Below, in pieces: positions 20,039 to 29,302 of a stretch of 64,000 nucleotides of DNA. Source of the stretch: Mycobacterium sp. Lineage in GTDB: Bacteria; Actinomycetota; Actinomycetes; Mycobacteriales; Mycobacteriaceae. Under the pieces are notes generated by a model that made no database searches, was not told the DNA's origin, and was given only the letters and a program-made list of their open reading frames with translations. The stretch is from NCBI RefSeq assembly GCF_004298145.1, contig NZ_SCRH01000017.1:62001-126000 (forward strand). Direction: 5' to 3'. Both the position numbers and the translations under genes were made by a program. Numbering within the stretch: the first letter of the stretch is position 1; each line of letters begins with the position of its first letter.

Positions 20039-23032
20039 GTGATCGGCTGCTGGGCCGCGTTCGCCGTTGTGTTGCCCATGACGGTGCCGTCGTTGGCCGA
20101 GATGGCCGCGCGACACCCCGTGGCCATCCTTCCCGCCGACGCACCGTCGGCCGTGACCGCGAAGAAGATCAACGCGGCCTTCCACGAGGCCGGCTCGGAA
20201 AACGTGCTGATCGTGCTGTTGACCAAGGACAACGGGGCCAAGGCCTTGGGGCCCGGCGACGAAAACGTCTACAGCGCACTGGTGGACCGGTTGCGGCGCG
20301 ACACCAAAGACGTGGTGATGCTGCAAGACTTCCTAAGCACGCCGGCACTGCGGGAGGTACTGAGCAGCAAGGACCAGAAGGCGTGGATCCTGCCGATCGG
20401 CCTCGCCGGGGAGTTGGGCACCCCGCAGTCCTACCGCGCCTACAACGACGTCGCGGCCATCGTGCACCGAACCTTGGCGGGGTCCACCCTGAAAGCCGAT
20501 CTGACCGGACCCGCGTCCACGGTTGCCGACCTGACCGTCGCCGGTGCGAAGGATCGGGTTTCCATCGAGCTGGCGATCGCCGTGCTCCTGCTGGTCATCC
20601 TGGTCGTGATCTACCGCAATCCGGTCACCATGTTCTTGCCGCTGATCACGATCGGTGCCTCCCTGCTGACCGCGCAGGCGGTGGTCTCCGGTGTTTCGAT
20701 GCTGACCGGGATGGCCGTCTCCAACCAGATGATCGTGTTGCTGTCCGCGATGATCGCCGGGGCGGGAACGGATTACGCCGTCTTCCTGATCAGCCGCTAT
20801 CACGACTACGTCCGGCGCGGGGAGGATCCGCAGCGGGCCGTCAAAAGGGCCATGGCCTCCATCGGGAAGGTGATCGGGGCATCGGCGGGGACGGTGGGAA
20901 TCACCTTCCTGGGCATGGGCTTCGCGAAATTGGGTGTGTTTTCGACGGTGGGCCCCGCGCTGGCGATCGGGATCGCGGTGGCGTTCCTGGCCGCGGTCAC
21001 CCTGTTGCCGGCCATCGTGATGGTGGCCGGGCCGCGCGGATGGGTGGCGCCGCGCGAGGAGCGCACCGCCCTGTTCTGGCGGCGCATCGGGGTACGGATC
21101 GTGCGGCGGCCCGCGCGCTATCTGGCGGCCAGCCTGGTCGTGCTGATCGCGCTGGGCACCTGCGCGACCCTGGTCCGGTTCAACTACGACGACCGCAAAC
21201 AGCTGCCGGCCTCGGCCGGTAGCTCGCTCGGATACGCCGCGCTGGAACACCATTTCCCGGTGAATCAAACGATTCCCGAGTATCTGTTCATCCAGTCTCC
21301 GCAGGACCTGCGCACGCCGCGAGCCCTTGCCGACCTGGAGCAGATGGCGCAACGAGTGAGCCAGATCCCGGGAGTCGCCATGATCCGCGGCGTCACCCGG
21401 CCCACCGGACAGTCGCTGGAAGAGGCCAAGGCGACATATCAGGCCGGTCAGGTCGGCAAGGAGCTGGGCGGCGCGTCCGACCTGATCAGCCGGCGCACCG
21501 GTGACCTCAACAGGTTGTCCTCGGGTGCGGGTCTGTTGGCCGACAAGCTCGGCGACATACGCACGCAGGTGGGCCAGGCGATCGGGGGTGTCAGCGGCCT
21601 GGTCGACGCCCTGGCCACGGTTTCGGCGACGTTCGGTGGCGGCAAAACGATCGGTGAAATAGACACCGCCACAAAGCTTGTCAGCAGCGTCCGGGTGCTC
21701 GGTAACACCCTGCAGATCAATTTCTCCACCATGCTGGACAACTTCGAGTGGATCGACGCCGTGGTCGCGGCGCTGGACACCAGCGCGGTGTGTGACGCCA
21801 GCTCGATCTGCAGCGGCGCGCGCACCCAGTTCCACCGGCTGATCACCGCCCGCGACGACGGCACCCTGGGCCGGATCAGCGATCTCTTCCGGCAGCTGCA
21901 GTCAACGCAGTCGTCGCAGACCCTGGCGTCCACCGTGAACGGTCTCGAGCGAGCGCTGCAAGGTGCGGCGGCGTCGCTGCACCGACTGGGGCTGGACAAC
22001 CCGGGTGCGGCGCGCACGCAGATCGCCGTCGTGCAAAAGGGCGCCAACGACCTCGCCGGCGCCGGCCGTCAGGTGGCCGACGGGGTGCAGCAGCTGGTCG
22101 ACCAGGTCAAGCGGATGGGGCTCGGCCTGGGCCAGGCGTCGAGTTTCCTGATGGAGATGGGGCAGGAGGCCTCGCAGCCTTCGATGGCCGGATTCAACGT
22201 CCCGCCCGGCGCGCTCGACACGCAGGACTTCAAAAGGCTTGCGCGAACGTTCATCTCGCGGGATGGCCATTCGGTGCGCTACTTCATTCAAACCGATCTG
22301 AACCCGTTCAGCACCGAGGCCATGGATCAGGTCAACACCATCCTGTCCACCGCCAAGGGTGCGCAGCCGAACACCACGCTGTCGGACGCCTCGATTTCGA
22401 TCTCCGGGTATCCCGTCACGCTGCGCGACACCCGCGACTACTACAACCGCGACATCGGACTCATCGTGTTCCTCACCGTCATCGTGGTGCTGCTGATCCT
22501 CATCGCTCTGCTGCGTGCGATCGTCGCGCCGCTGTACCTGGTCGGCTCCGTGATCTTGTCCTATCTCTCCGCCGTCGGTGTCGGAGTCTTGCTGTTCCAG
22601 GTGATTCTGCGGCAGCAATTGCATTGGAGTGTCCCGGGATTGACCTTCGTCGTGCTGGTGGCGGTGGGCGCGGACTACAACATGCTGCTCGCGTCGCGAT
22701 TGCGGGATGAATCTCCGTTCGGTGTGCGCACCGGCGTCATCCGCACCGTGCGTTCCACCGGGGGAGTCATCACCGCGGCCGGTCTCATCTTCGCGGCGTC
22801 GATGTTCGGGCTGCTGTTTTCCAGCATCGGGGCGGTGGTGCAGTCCGGCTTCGTGATCGGCGTCGGCATCCTGGTCGACACCTTCGTGGTGCGCAGCATC
22901 ACCGTGCCCGCCCTCGCCGCGCTGCTGGGCCGGGCAAGCTGGTGGCCCGCCCGACCGTGGCTCACCGCCCCGCCGCAGGCCGCACCCAAGAAGAAGACGG
23001 TGTTCGAAGCGGTGGCCGGCGACTCCGGCTAG
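20039..23032 (+). CDS. mmpL10: MmpL10-type RND lipid exporter
   Basis: A 997-residue inner-membrane lipid exporter of the MmpL (RND) family; MmpL10 exports diacyltrehalose precursors in M. tuberculosis. Two halves each carry a helix bundle: [19 protein letters not shown] and the [19 protein letters not shown] motif in the first, [17 protein letters not shown] in the second, with periplasmic loops between. The first helix is cut by the GTG 20039 start: the same frame is open back to 19982 and encodes [16 protein letters not shown], normal MmpL N-terminal sequence, but no ATG/GTG/TTG lies there. An ATG at 19986 is out of frame. The 5' end may be damaged together with papA3. Confidence 0.88.
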   Translation: MIGCWAAFAVVLPMTVPSLAEMAARHPVAILPADAPSAVTAKKINAAFHEAGSENVLIVLLTKDNGAKALGPGDENVYSALVDRLRRDTKDVVMLQDFLSTPALREVLSSKDQKAWILPIGLAGELGTPQSYRAYNDVAAIVHRTLAGSTLKADLTGPASTVADLTVAGAKDRVSIELAIAVLLLVILVVIYRNPVTMFLPLITIGASLLTAQAVVSGVSMLTGMAVSNQMIVLLSAMIAGAGTDYAVFLISRYHDYVRRGEDPQRAVKRAMASIGKVIGASAGTVGITFLGMGFAKLGVFSTVGPALAIGIAVAFLAAVTLLPAIVMVAGPRGWVAPREERTALFWRRIGVRIVRRPARYLAASLVVLIALGTCATLVRFNYDDRKQLPASAGSSLGYAALEHHFPVNQTIPEYLFIQSPQDLRTPRALADLEQMAQRVSQIPGVAMIRGVTRPTGQSLEEAKATYQAGQVGKELGGASDLISRRTGDLNRLSSGAGLLADKLGDIRTQVGQAIGGVSGLVDALATVSATFGGGKTIGEIDTATKLVSSVRVLGNTLQINFSTMLDNFEWIDAVVAALDTSAVCDASSICSGARTQFHRLITARDDGTLGRISDLFRQLQSTQSSQTLASTVNGLERALQGAAASLHRLGLDNPGAARTQIAVVQKGANDLAGAGRQVADGVQQLVDQVKRMGLGLGQASSFLMEMGQEASQPSMAGFNVPPGALDTQDFKRLARTFISRDGHSVRYFIQTDLNPFSTEAMDQVNTILSTAKGAQPNTTLSDASISISGYPVTLRDTRDYYNRDIGLIVFLTVIVVLLILIALLRAIVAPLYLVGSVILSYLSAVGVGVLLFQVILRQQLHWSVPGLTFVVLVAVGADYNMLLASRLRDESPFGVRTGVIRTVRSTGGVITAAGLIFAASMFGLLFSSIGAVVQSGFVIGVGILVDTFVVRSITVPALAALLGRASWWPARPWLTAPPQAAPKKKTVFEAVAGDSG

Positions 23033-23284
23033 CCCGGCGCCGGTCCGCCCCGGGGACGGCCCCACGAGAAAACACCCCTAAGTTGGCCATCTTTACTTGT
23101 AGGCTGGTTCTAATCCGGTTTGATTGATAAACAACATGGTGAAAGGTCAGTGGCCGCTGCGCCCCTAGCTGCGCATCGACCCGGCAGGCGAGCGTCGCCG
23201 CCGAACGGATGCAATGGCCGGCCGCTTCCGACCCCATCCGCACCTGTGGACGCGCGGCCGAGAAATGGTGAACGGGAGCTGGAA
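23033..23284 (+). promoter_or_regulatory. Promoter-like spacer upstream of cysC-sat
   Basis: 252 bases between mmpL10 and cysC. A GC-rich, hairpin-prone start (23033-23065) is followed by an AT-rich stretch at 23070-23135 (contains TTGGCC, TTTACTTG, TTCTAAT, TTGATAAAC), unusual for this genome and likely to hold the promoter of the cysC operon. No clean -35/-10 pair could be chosen. A frame from 23120 continues into cysC but its first 55 codons look non-coding. Confidence 0.4.
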
Positions 23285-23992
23285 ATGTCGAACAACATCA
23301 CCTGGCACGAACACAAGATAAGCCGCTTCGAGCGCGAGAAACTCAATGGTCACCAAGGTTGTGTCGTCTGGTTCACCGGGCTGAGCGGCAGTGGCAAAAG
23401 CACGGTGGCCAACGTCGTCGAGCAAAAGCTCTACGAGCGGGGCATCCGAAGCTATCTCCTGGACGGCGACAACGTCCGCTACGGGCTCAACGCCGGTCCG
23501 GAGCTGCTCGAACAGCGCCATGGACCCGAGTTCGCCACGCGGTTCGGGCTGGGTTTTTCCGCCGCGGACCGGGAGGAGAACATTCGCCGGATCGGCGCGG
23601 TCGCGAAGCTGTTCTGCGAGGCCGGTGTCATCGTTTTGACGGCCTTCATCAGCCCCTACGTCCGTGATCGCGACGCGATTCGAGCCACGCTCGGCGATGG
23701 CGATTTCCAGGAGATCTTCGTCGACACCCCCATTGAGGTATGCGAACAGCGCGATCCCAAAGGGCTCTACAAGAAAGCCCGGGCCGGCGAAATCAAGGGA
23801 TTCACCGGGATCGACGATCCCTACGAAGCTCCGGCGCGCCCCGAACTGCGGCTCGATGGCGGAACGAAGGACGCGGACACGCTGGCCGAGGAAGTGATCG
23901 CCCACCTCGAGCGGGCAGGCGTCATCCGCACCCCGGACCGAGATCACGAGGGCCGGGAAAGGAACCTGGAGAGTAACGAGGTCACGGCATGA
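23285..23992 (+). CDS. cysC: Adenylylsulfate (APS) kinase
   Basis: A 235-residue cytosolic P-loop kinase that phosphorylates APS to PAPS, the activated sulfate donor. Walker A is GLSGSGKST at residues 32-40; the DGDNVR substrate motif is at 60-65; FSAADREENIRRIG and FISPYVRDRD are the usual APS-kinase motifs. Between DGDNVRYGLN and the FSAADR block there is an extra segment of about 13 residues compared with common CysC. ATG 23285 follows GGGAGCTGG. Its stop overlaps the sat start (ATGA). M. tuberculosis makes PAPS with CysNC, so a stand-alone CysC here is an addition to the backbone. Confidence 0.9.
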   Translation: MSNNITWHEHKISRFEREKLNGHQGCVVWFTGLSGSGKSTVANVVEQKLYERGIRSYLLDGDNVRYGLNAGPELLEQRHGPEFATRFGLGFSAADREENIRRIGAVAKLFCEAGVIVLTAFISPYVRDRDAIRATLGDGDFQEIFVDTPIEVCEQRDPKGLYKKARAGEIKGFTGIDDPYEAPARPELRLDGGTKDADTLAEEVIAHLERAGVIRTPDRDHEGRERNLESNEVTA

Positions 23993-25248
23993 ACTACACG
24001 GGTCACAACGGAAAGCCGATCGTGGAACGGGTGTCCACCGACGATGGGGCGGGCCGGATCGAGGGCCTGCCGCGGGTTCCGATATCGAAGGCCACCGCGC
24101 ACGAAGTCATCAGCCTTTCCTACGGGTTCTTCACCCCGCTGACCGGATTCATGGGCCGTCGCGAAGTCGATGGCACCTTGGACGACTTCGCGCTGCCGGA
24201 CGGGACGCTGTGGAGCATTCCGATCGTCTTCGACATCTCCGCGGACGACATCGCGAAGTTCGATGTCAAAGAGGGCGCCAGCGTGGTCCTCGACTATCTC
24301 GATGCCCCCATGGCCATCTTCGACGTCACCGAGATCTACGAATACGACCTCGAGCGCATGGCCGAAAAGACATACGGCACAACCGATCCACGGCATCCGG
24401 GCGTCAAGAAGACGTTGGGCTATGAAAACCGCTTCATCGGCGGGGATGTCACGCTGATCAACGAACCCGTTTTCAACGAGCCGTTCAAGGGCTTCTGGCT
24501 CACCCCGAAGCAGCACCAGGACGCGCTGGCCCAGCGGGATTGGCAGCGCGTCGTCGCTCACCAGACCAGAAACGTTCCGCACACCGGCCACGAGGCGTTG
24601 ATGAAGCAAGCGTGGCTGGCCGCGAACGAGGACCAGCCCGTCGACAACCTGAACACCGGCGTGCTGGTGAACGCCATCATCGGCCAAAAGCGCGTGGGCG
24701 ATTACATCGACGAGGCAATACTGTTGGCGCAAAACGCGCTACGGACCAGTGGATATTTCCGCGAGAACGTGCACATGGTGTCTTTCACCCTCTGGGACAT
24801 GCGGTATGCGGGGCCCCGCGAGGCAATCTTCCACGCGATCCTGCGAACGAACCTGGGCTGCACACATCACATGTTCGGGCGCGACCACGCGGGCGTGGGC
24901 GACTTCTATCACCCCTACGACTCCCAGAACATCCTCAAGCAATACCGGAGCCAGCTGGACATCAAGCCGGTGTTCCTGCGGGAAAACTGGTATTGCCCGG
25001 TGTGTTTGGAAGTCACCAACTCGGCTCTGTGCGGCCATGATTCACAAGCCCAAAGTTTCAGCGGCAGCCTGATCAGAAGCATTCTGACGGACGAAGTCAA
25101 GCCGACGCAGAAGGTGATGCGGCATGAGGTGTTCGAAGTCGTGATGGAGTGTGCCGCCGAGCATGGTCAGGGCTCGCCGTTCGTCACCGAGGAATATTTG
25201 AGGGACAGACGGCCCGTCTTCACGCTCAACCAATGGGAGGGTTCGTGA
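23989..25248 (+). CDS. sat: Sulfate adenylyltransferase (ATP sulfurylase, Sat type)
   Basis: A 419-residue homo-oligomeric ATP sulfurylase, which forms APS from ATP and sulfate. Nucleotide-site motifs are QTRNVPHTGHE near residues 191-201 and GRDHAGVGDFY near 300. A four-ligand zinc-ribbon-like set, CPVCLEVTNSALCGH, lies near 340, as in bacterial and archaeal Sat proteins. This is unrelated to the CysD/CysN enzyme that mycobacteria usually use. The ATG overlaps the cysC stop and its own stop overlaps the next gene (GTGA), so the three genes are translationally coupled. Confidence 0.92.
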   Translation: MNYTGHNGKPIVERVSTDDGAGRIEGLPRVPISKATAHEVISLSYGFFTPLTGFMGRREVDGTLDDFALPDGTLWSIPIVFDISADDIAKFDVKEGASVVLDYLDAPMAIFDVTEIYEYDLERMAEKTYGTTDPRHPGVKKTLGYENRFIGGDVTLINEPVFNEPFKGFWLTPKQHQDALAQRDWQRVVAHQTRNVPHTGHEALMKQAWLAANEDQPVDNLNTGVLVNAIIGQKRVGDYIDEAILLAQNALRTSGYFRENVHMVSFTLWDMRYAGPREAIFHAILRTNLGCTHHMFGRDHAGVGDFYHPYDSQNILKQYRSQLDIKPVFLRENWYCPVCLEVTNSALCGHDSQAQSFSGSLIRSILTDEVKPTQKVMRHEVFEVVMECAAEHGQGSPFVTEEYLRDRRPVFTLNQWEGS

Positions 25249-25577
25249 GCAGCGACGAGAAAACGATCAAGATCAACGTCTGGATCAACGAGGAGCGACT
25301 GGAAGCGCTGGCGAACGCCGGGATGGCGGACCTGGCCAATGAGGCATTCGCAGGCATGAAGCTGCTGGAAATCTACACCACCGAAGAGCAGAAAAACCTT
25401 GTCCTGCAACGGTATCCGGGGTCGAAATACGATTCCGCCACCACTCGGTCCATCGAGCTGCTGCCCAAGAAGGCGAAGGACAGGCTCTTAGAGCTGTCCA
25501 TCGCGATGCATTCCACCGGTCCCGACGTGATGGGCCGCTTTCTCGAGGAGACGCAGTCGGCCAACGGCAACGGGTAG
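25245..25577 (+). CDS. Unrecognised 110-residue protein coupled to sat
   Basis: GTG 25245 overlaps the sat stop by four bases, and GGGAGG lies 8 bases upstream. The protein is small, hydrophilic, without signal or membrane helix, and mostly helical in pattern (WINEERLEALANAGMADLA, then AKDRLLELSIAMHSTG). No family is recognised. Coupling to cysC-sat suggests a role in sulfate activation or use, for example as a partner of Sat or a delivery factor; this is inference only. It ends 7 bases from the converging chp gene. Confidence 0.75.
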   Translation: MSSDEKTIKINVWINEERLEALANAGMADLANEAFAGMKLLEIYTTEEQKNLVLQRYPGSKYDSATTRSIELLPKKAKDRLLELSIAMHSTGPDVMGRFLEETQSANGNG

Positions 25578-25584
25578 GGCCGGC

Positions 25585-26661
25585 TCAGGGCGGGGGCGGC
25601 AATATCGCCCGGAGCTGGGCGAACGCATTCAGGATGGAGTCACGAAAAGCCGGATCCACGGGTCCTAACGGGTCCAGGCCGTTCACCGGATCCATCGCAA
25701 TCGGCTTGGTGGCCGGATTGTCGTTGTGCGAATAGGCCGCATCGATCTGGGGCGCCAGGATCGCGTCGATCTGGTCCACCTTCGCATCGGACCAGCCCAG
25801 GTAGCGTAGCGGCAAGGTCATCGGAAGATGATTCAACGGAATCATGTACGTCGTCTCGGTGGCTCCCCGGGAGTTGACCGTGGTCCTGATGTTCTGCGGC
25901 GGGATCTGGTCGGGCCGCACGAACGCGGCCGGGGTGTGACCGATGGCCGCCCCGAAGGCGCTGTTGATCAACGCCAACAGGTTGTCCATCCGGTCGGGGA
26001 AGTCGGCGAAGCCGTCGTAGGCGGCGAACACGCGGTTGCTGTTGTACTGGCTGTCCGGCCGCTGCGGCATCGTGTAGTCGACGATCGGAATGTAATCGCC
26101 GGGCTTGAAGAAGCTCGCCAGGAAGCTCGTTCCGAACCCCTGCGTGCCGCTCGGGTCACCGAAGGTGGTGAAGGTCAACTTGTCGGGCGGTGGCGCCGTC
26201 GGGTCGTTGGCGAGCCGCGCCTGCTCTTTGTCCAAGGCGAGGCCACCTTGGGAGAGGCCCACGGCGGCGGCCGGCTCGGATCCGTGGTGAACGGTCGTGT
26301 CGAGGTTGTTCACGGCCACGTCGGCGGCGTTGCCGATCGAGGTCATGTCCCTGGGCCCGGGCAAGACGAACGTCGGCACCCAGGAAAACATGGCCCCGGC
26401 GGGGTAGTCGATGAGCTCACGCTGGGCGCCCGGGAAGAAGTTCTCGCCGGCCTTGTTGGTGTAGAACGCCCAATCGAGGCCGGGCGGCCGTGCGCCGCCG
26501 ACGGCGTAGACGACCTTCGTGGTCGAGGCGCCGCCCACCGGGGACGGAACCGGGGGCAGCCATCCGAACCCGGGGTCGCCGGTCGCGACGTGGGGTCCGA
26601 ATCCGCCCACCGAACCCACCAGCAACGCGGCGAGGGCTCCGGCGATCAACTGCTTGAGCAC
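25585..26661 (-). CDS. Chp2-like PE-PPE-domain acyltransferase (Rv1184c-like)
   Basis: A 358-residue exported or membrane-anchored serine acyltransferase of the PE-PPE domain family (alpha/beta hydrolase). The nucleophile motif is GLSQGG near residue 140, after an N-terminal hydrophobic segment (LIAGALAALLVGSVGG). It matches Rv1184c (Chp2), which moves acyl chains between diacyltrehaloses to make polyacyltrehalose outside the membrane; the relative Chp1 (Rv3822) does so for sulfolipid-1. GTG at 26661. It is the last gene of a leftward fadD21-sap-chp set. With papA3 broken, its acyl donor and acceptor here are open. Confidence 0.85.
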   Translation of the reverse strand: MLKQLIAGALAALLVGSVGGFGPHVATGDPGFGWLPPVPSPVGGASTTKVVYAVGGARPPGLDWAFYTNKAGENFFPGAQRELIDYPAGAMFSWVPTFVLPGPRDMTSIGNAADVAVNNLDTTVHHGSEPAAAVGLSQGGLALDKEQARLANDPTAPPPDKLTFTTFGDPSGTQGFGTSFLASFFKPGDYIPIVDYTMPQRPDSQYNSNRVFAAYDGFADFPDRMDNLLALINSAFGAAIGHTPAAFVRPDQIPPQNIRTTVNSRGATETTYMIPLNHLPMTLPLRYLGWSDAKVDQIDAILAPQIDAAYSHNDNPATKPIAMDPVNGLDPLGPVDPAFRDSILNAFAQLRAILPPPP

Positions 26662-26754
26662 CCGCTCAGCTTACTGGATCGCCCAGTGATGGGTGGCTCT
26701 TTCGCGCGGCGAATGAGCTTGCCGCAGCTCAACCTTCGCTGTGGGCTGCCCCGC

Positions 26755-27441
26755 TCACAGGCCCGCTCCGCCGACCGCGACCAGGACAGCGCCGACCCCC
26801 GCGAGCAATGCGGCGACCTCGACACGACGCCGCGCCCGGATCCAGTTCTGCAGCGCGGTCATCACCGCGTGAGTTGCCTTCGGCGCCAACAGGTAAGCCA
26901 CCAAGGGAATCTCTACGAGTGAGAACGCGATGGCATTGAACATCAGCAGCGCTCCCACTTGGGTCGCGACTGGCGCGCCGGACGCCAGGATGACCGCCAG
27001 CGCGGCCAGATAATCCACTGACGGCAGCGCAATCCCCAGCCCCGCGGCTGCGGCGACCCACAGCGACTGTCCGTCCAGCCGCCGCCGGGTCCGCGTCATC
27101 AGGCTTCCCGGGCCGGGGCGGTCGTCGTCGGGAGGGGCGGGGTCGCGGCCGCTCAACCGGTCCGCGACGATCTTCGCCACCAGCACGGCGGCGGCCACCA
27201 GCGCCAGTGCGCCGATGAGGATCTGCACCCGAGGCAACGTGAAGTATGTCGAGCCCAGCAGGATGCGCCGGAAGAGGAACAAGACGGCCGCCCCCACCGT
27301 CAACCCCATCGCGAACCCGCCCGCCAAAAACGCGAGCAATTGCAGCAACGGCCTGGGTCGATTCAGCATGAGCACCGTCATGCCGATCCGGAAGGGTTCC
27401 AGGCTCACGGCAATGGCGATCACACCGATGGTGAACAACAT
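26755..27441 (-). CDS. Sap/GAP-family membrane protein (glycolipid export)
   Basis: A 228-residue integral membrane protein with about six helices. The N-terminus (SLEPFRIGMTVLMLNRPRP then LLQLLAFLAGGFAMGL) is typical of the family holding Sap (Rv3821, sulfolipid-1 addressing protein) and Gap (glycopeptidolipid export). ATG 27441 begins the first helix; the longer frame to 27660 only reads fadD21 antiframe sequence. The gene starts 20 bases after the fadD21 stop. As far as recalled, the M. tuberculosis DAT/PAT locus lacks a sap gene at this point, whereas the sulfolipid-1 locus has one. Confidence 0.75.
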   Translation of the reverse strand: MLFTIGVIAIAVSLEPFRIGMTVLMLNRPRPLLQLLAFLAGGFAMGLTVGAAVLFLFRRILLGSTYFTLPRVQILIGALALVAAAVLVAKIVADRLSGRDPAPPDDDRPGPGSLMTRTRRRLDGQSLWVAAAAGLGIALPSVDYLAALAVILASGAPVATQVGALLMFNAIAFSLVEIPLVAYLLAPKATHAVMTALQNWIRARRRVEVAALLAGVGAVLVAVGGAGL

Positions 27442-27460
27442 CGTAGATACCGTTGCCGCC

Positions 27461-29197
27461 TCAGGCGTCCAACCGGGTGAACTGTTGCCGTCGGTACAGC
27501 TCGACGCACGCGGTCCGCCGGATCTTGCCGCTCGTCGTGGTGGGAATCGATCCCGGTGGCACCACCACCAGGTCGGCGACGTTGAGTCCGTGCGAGTTCG
27601 AAATCGCCGCGGTGACATTGTTTTTGACGATGTCGAGCCGGTGCGGAGCGTCCTGGCCACAATCGTCGCGCTTCTTCAGTTCGATGATGGTCACCAATTT
27701 CTCGGTCTCGTCCACCGGAACCGAGATCGCCGCGACGCGGCCCCCGGTGATCGCCTGCACCGTCGACTCGATGTCCTCGGGATAGTGGTTGCGCCCGTAG
27801 ACGATCAGCAGATCCTTCATCCTGCCCACGATGAACATCTCTCCGTTCCAGACGAAGCCGAGGTCGCCGGTGCGCAGCCACGGTCCCTCGGGCGTGTTCG
27901 GCGCCGGGTCGGTCAAGACGCGGCCGAAGGTGCGCTGAGTTTCCTCCGGCCTTTGCCAGTAGCCGTCGGCCACGTTGTCGCCGTGGACCCAGATTTCACC
28001 GACCGTTCCGTCCGGGCACTGCGTGCTGGTGTCGGGGTCCACGATTGCCACCGTCGGCGATTTCGGCGTGCCGTAGCTCAGCAGCGGTGAGCCGGTCTCT
28101 GCCGAGCACCGTTGGGCGCTGCCCTCCGACAGCTTCTCCGGTTCGAAGTGAACGACTTTCGGGGCCCCGGTCTGCGCGCGGCTGGCCACGTAGACGGTCG
28201 CCTCCGCCAGACCGTAGGAGGGTTGCATCATGTCCTCGCGAAAGTTATACGGGGCGAACCGTTTACAGAACCGGTCGAGCGTTGCGGGATGGATCCGCTC
28301 GGCACCGCTCACGATGCTGATGATGTTGCCCAGATCGAGTCCGGTCATGTCCTCGTCCGTTGTCTTGCGCACGGCCAGCTCGAAGGCGAAGTTGGGTGCG
28401 GCGGAGAAGACCGGATTGGCTTGGGCCATCGCCTGGATCCACCGTGCCGGCCGTTGCAGGAACGCGACCGGGCTCGTCAGATCACCGGGGTAGCCGCCCA
28501 GGATCGGAGCGATGACGCCTTGCATCAAACCCATGTCGTGGTAGAGGGGCAGCCACGACACGCAGACGCTGTCGCGCGGTGCCACGCCATTGAAGTCCGG
28601 AAAGTAGGCGGCCATCAGCTGCTGGAAATTCACGTGAAGGTTCCGGTGCGAGATCATGACTCCGGCCGGAAGACGAGTGGAGCCCGACGTGTACTGCAGA
28701 TAAGCGGTGCTCGGATCGCCGCTGACGCGGATCCCCGGTGGATTCGGATAATCGAGCCTGGGTGCGTCGACCTCGACGATGGCCGGGGCCGCTCCGTCCG
28801 GCCGCTGCAGGTAATCACCGACGGTCGCGGCGGCCGCGGAGGTGGTGAGAACGACGGTGGGCCTGGTGTCGGCCAGGACGGCACTGACCCGCTCATCGTG
28901 CGTACCGGGCTGCGGGACCGAGAGCGGAACCGCAATCAGCCCCGCCTGTAGCGCACCGAGGAACGCCACGATGTAGGCGAGGCCCTGGGGCGCAAGCAGC
29001 ACGGCCCGGTCCCCGGTGCTGCCGTGCCGCTTGATCTCGTGCGCAACATTCAGGGTCCGCCGGTACAGCTGCGCCCACGTCAGAGACTCGGTGACGCCCA
29101 TCCAGTCCTGCTCGTAATCGGTATAGCGGAACGCTAAATCGTCGGGCTGCAGACCGGCGCGTTCCCGCAGCAGCGAGACAACCGACGAATGGTGCAT
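27461..29197 (-). CDS. fadD21: Long-chain fatty-acid-AMP ligase FadD21
   Basis: A 578-residue FAAL, which activates fatty acids as acyl-adenylates and loads them on a PKS. ATP/AMP motifs: [19 protein letters not shown] (A3-like), [11 protein letters not shown] (A5) and the RTGDLGF region (A7). The N-terminus [17 protein letters not shown] matches Rv1185c. ATG 29197 is chosen since upstream codons lack conservation. Being next to the PKS it probably supplies the starter acyl chain. First gene of the leftward lipid set. Confidence 0.9.
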   Translation of the reverse strand: MHHSSVVSLLRERAGLQPDDLAFRYTDYEQDWMGVTESLTWAQLYRRTLNVAHEIKRHGSTGDRAVLLAPQGLAYIVAFLGALQAGLIAVPLSVPQPGTHDERVSAVLADTRPTVVLTTSAAAATVGDYLQRPDGAAPAIVEVDAPRLDYPNPPGIRVSGDPSTAYLQYTSGSTRLPAGVMISHRNLHVNFQQLMAAYFPDFNGVAPRDSVCVSWLPLYHDMGLMQGVIAPILGGYPGDLTSPVAFLQRPARWIQAMAQANPVFSAAPNFAFELAVRKTTDEDMTGLDLGNIISIVSGAERIHPATLDRFCKRFAPYNFREDMMQPSYGLAEATVYVASRAQTGAPKVVHFEPEKLSEGSAQRCSAETGSPLLSYGTPKSPTVAIVDPDTSTQCPDGTVGEIWVHGDNVADGYWQRPEETQRTFGRVLTDPAPNTPEGPWLRTGDLGFVWNGEMFIVGRMKDLLIVYGRNHYPEDIESTVQAITGGRVAAISVPVDETEKLVTIIELKKRDDCGQDAPHRLDIVKNNVTAAISNSHGLNVADLVVVPPGSIPTTTSGKIRRTACVELYRRQQFTRLDA

Positions 29198-29302
29198 GCG
29201 GGCCAGGTTACCGCTTCGGGCATTTCGCGCATGCCGGTCGTGCGGGGCGGCCGGGCGGCCGTGCACGCGAGAAATCGTCACGGGCCAAAAAACTTATGCC
29301 CC

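Noticed and set aside
23120..23284. N-terminal extension of CysC by 55 residues
   Set aside because: The extension is not protein-like (Arg/Ala/Pro-rich, promoter-like DNA) and ATG 23285 has a ribosome site.
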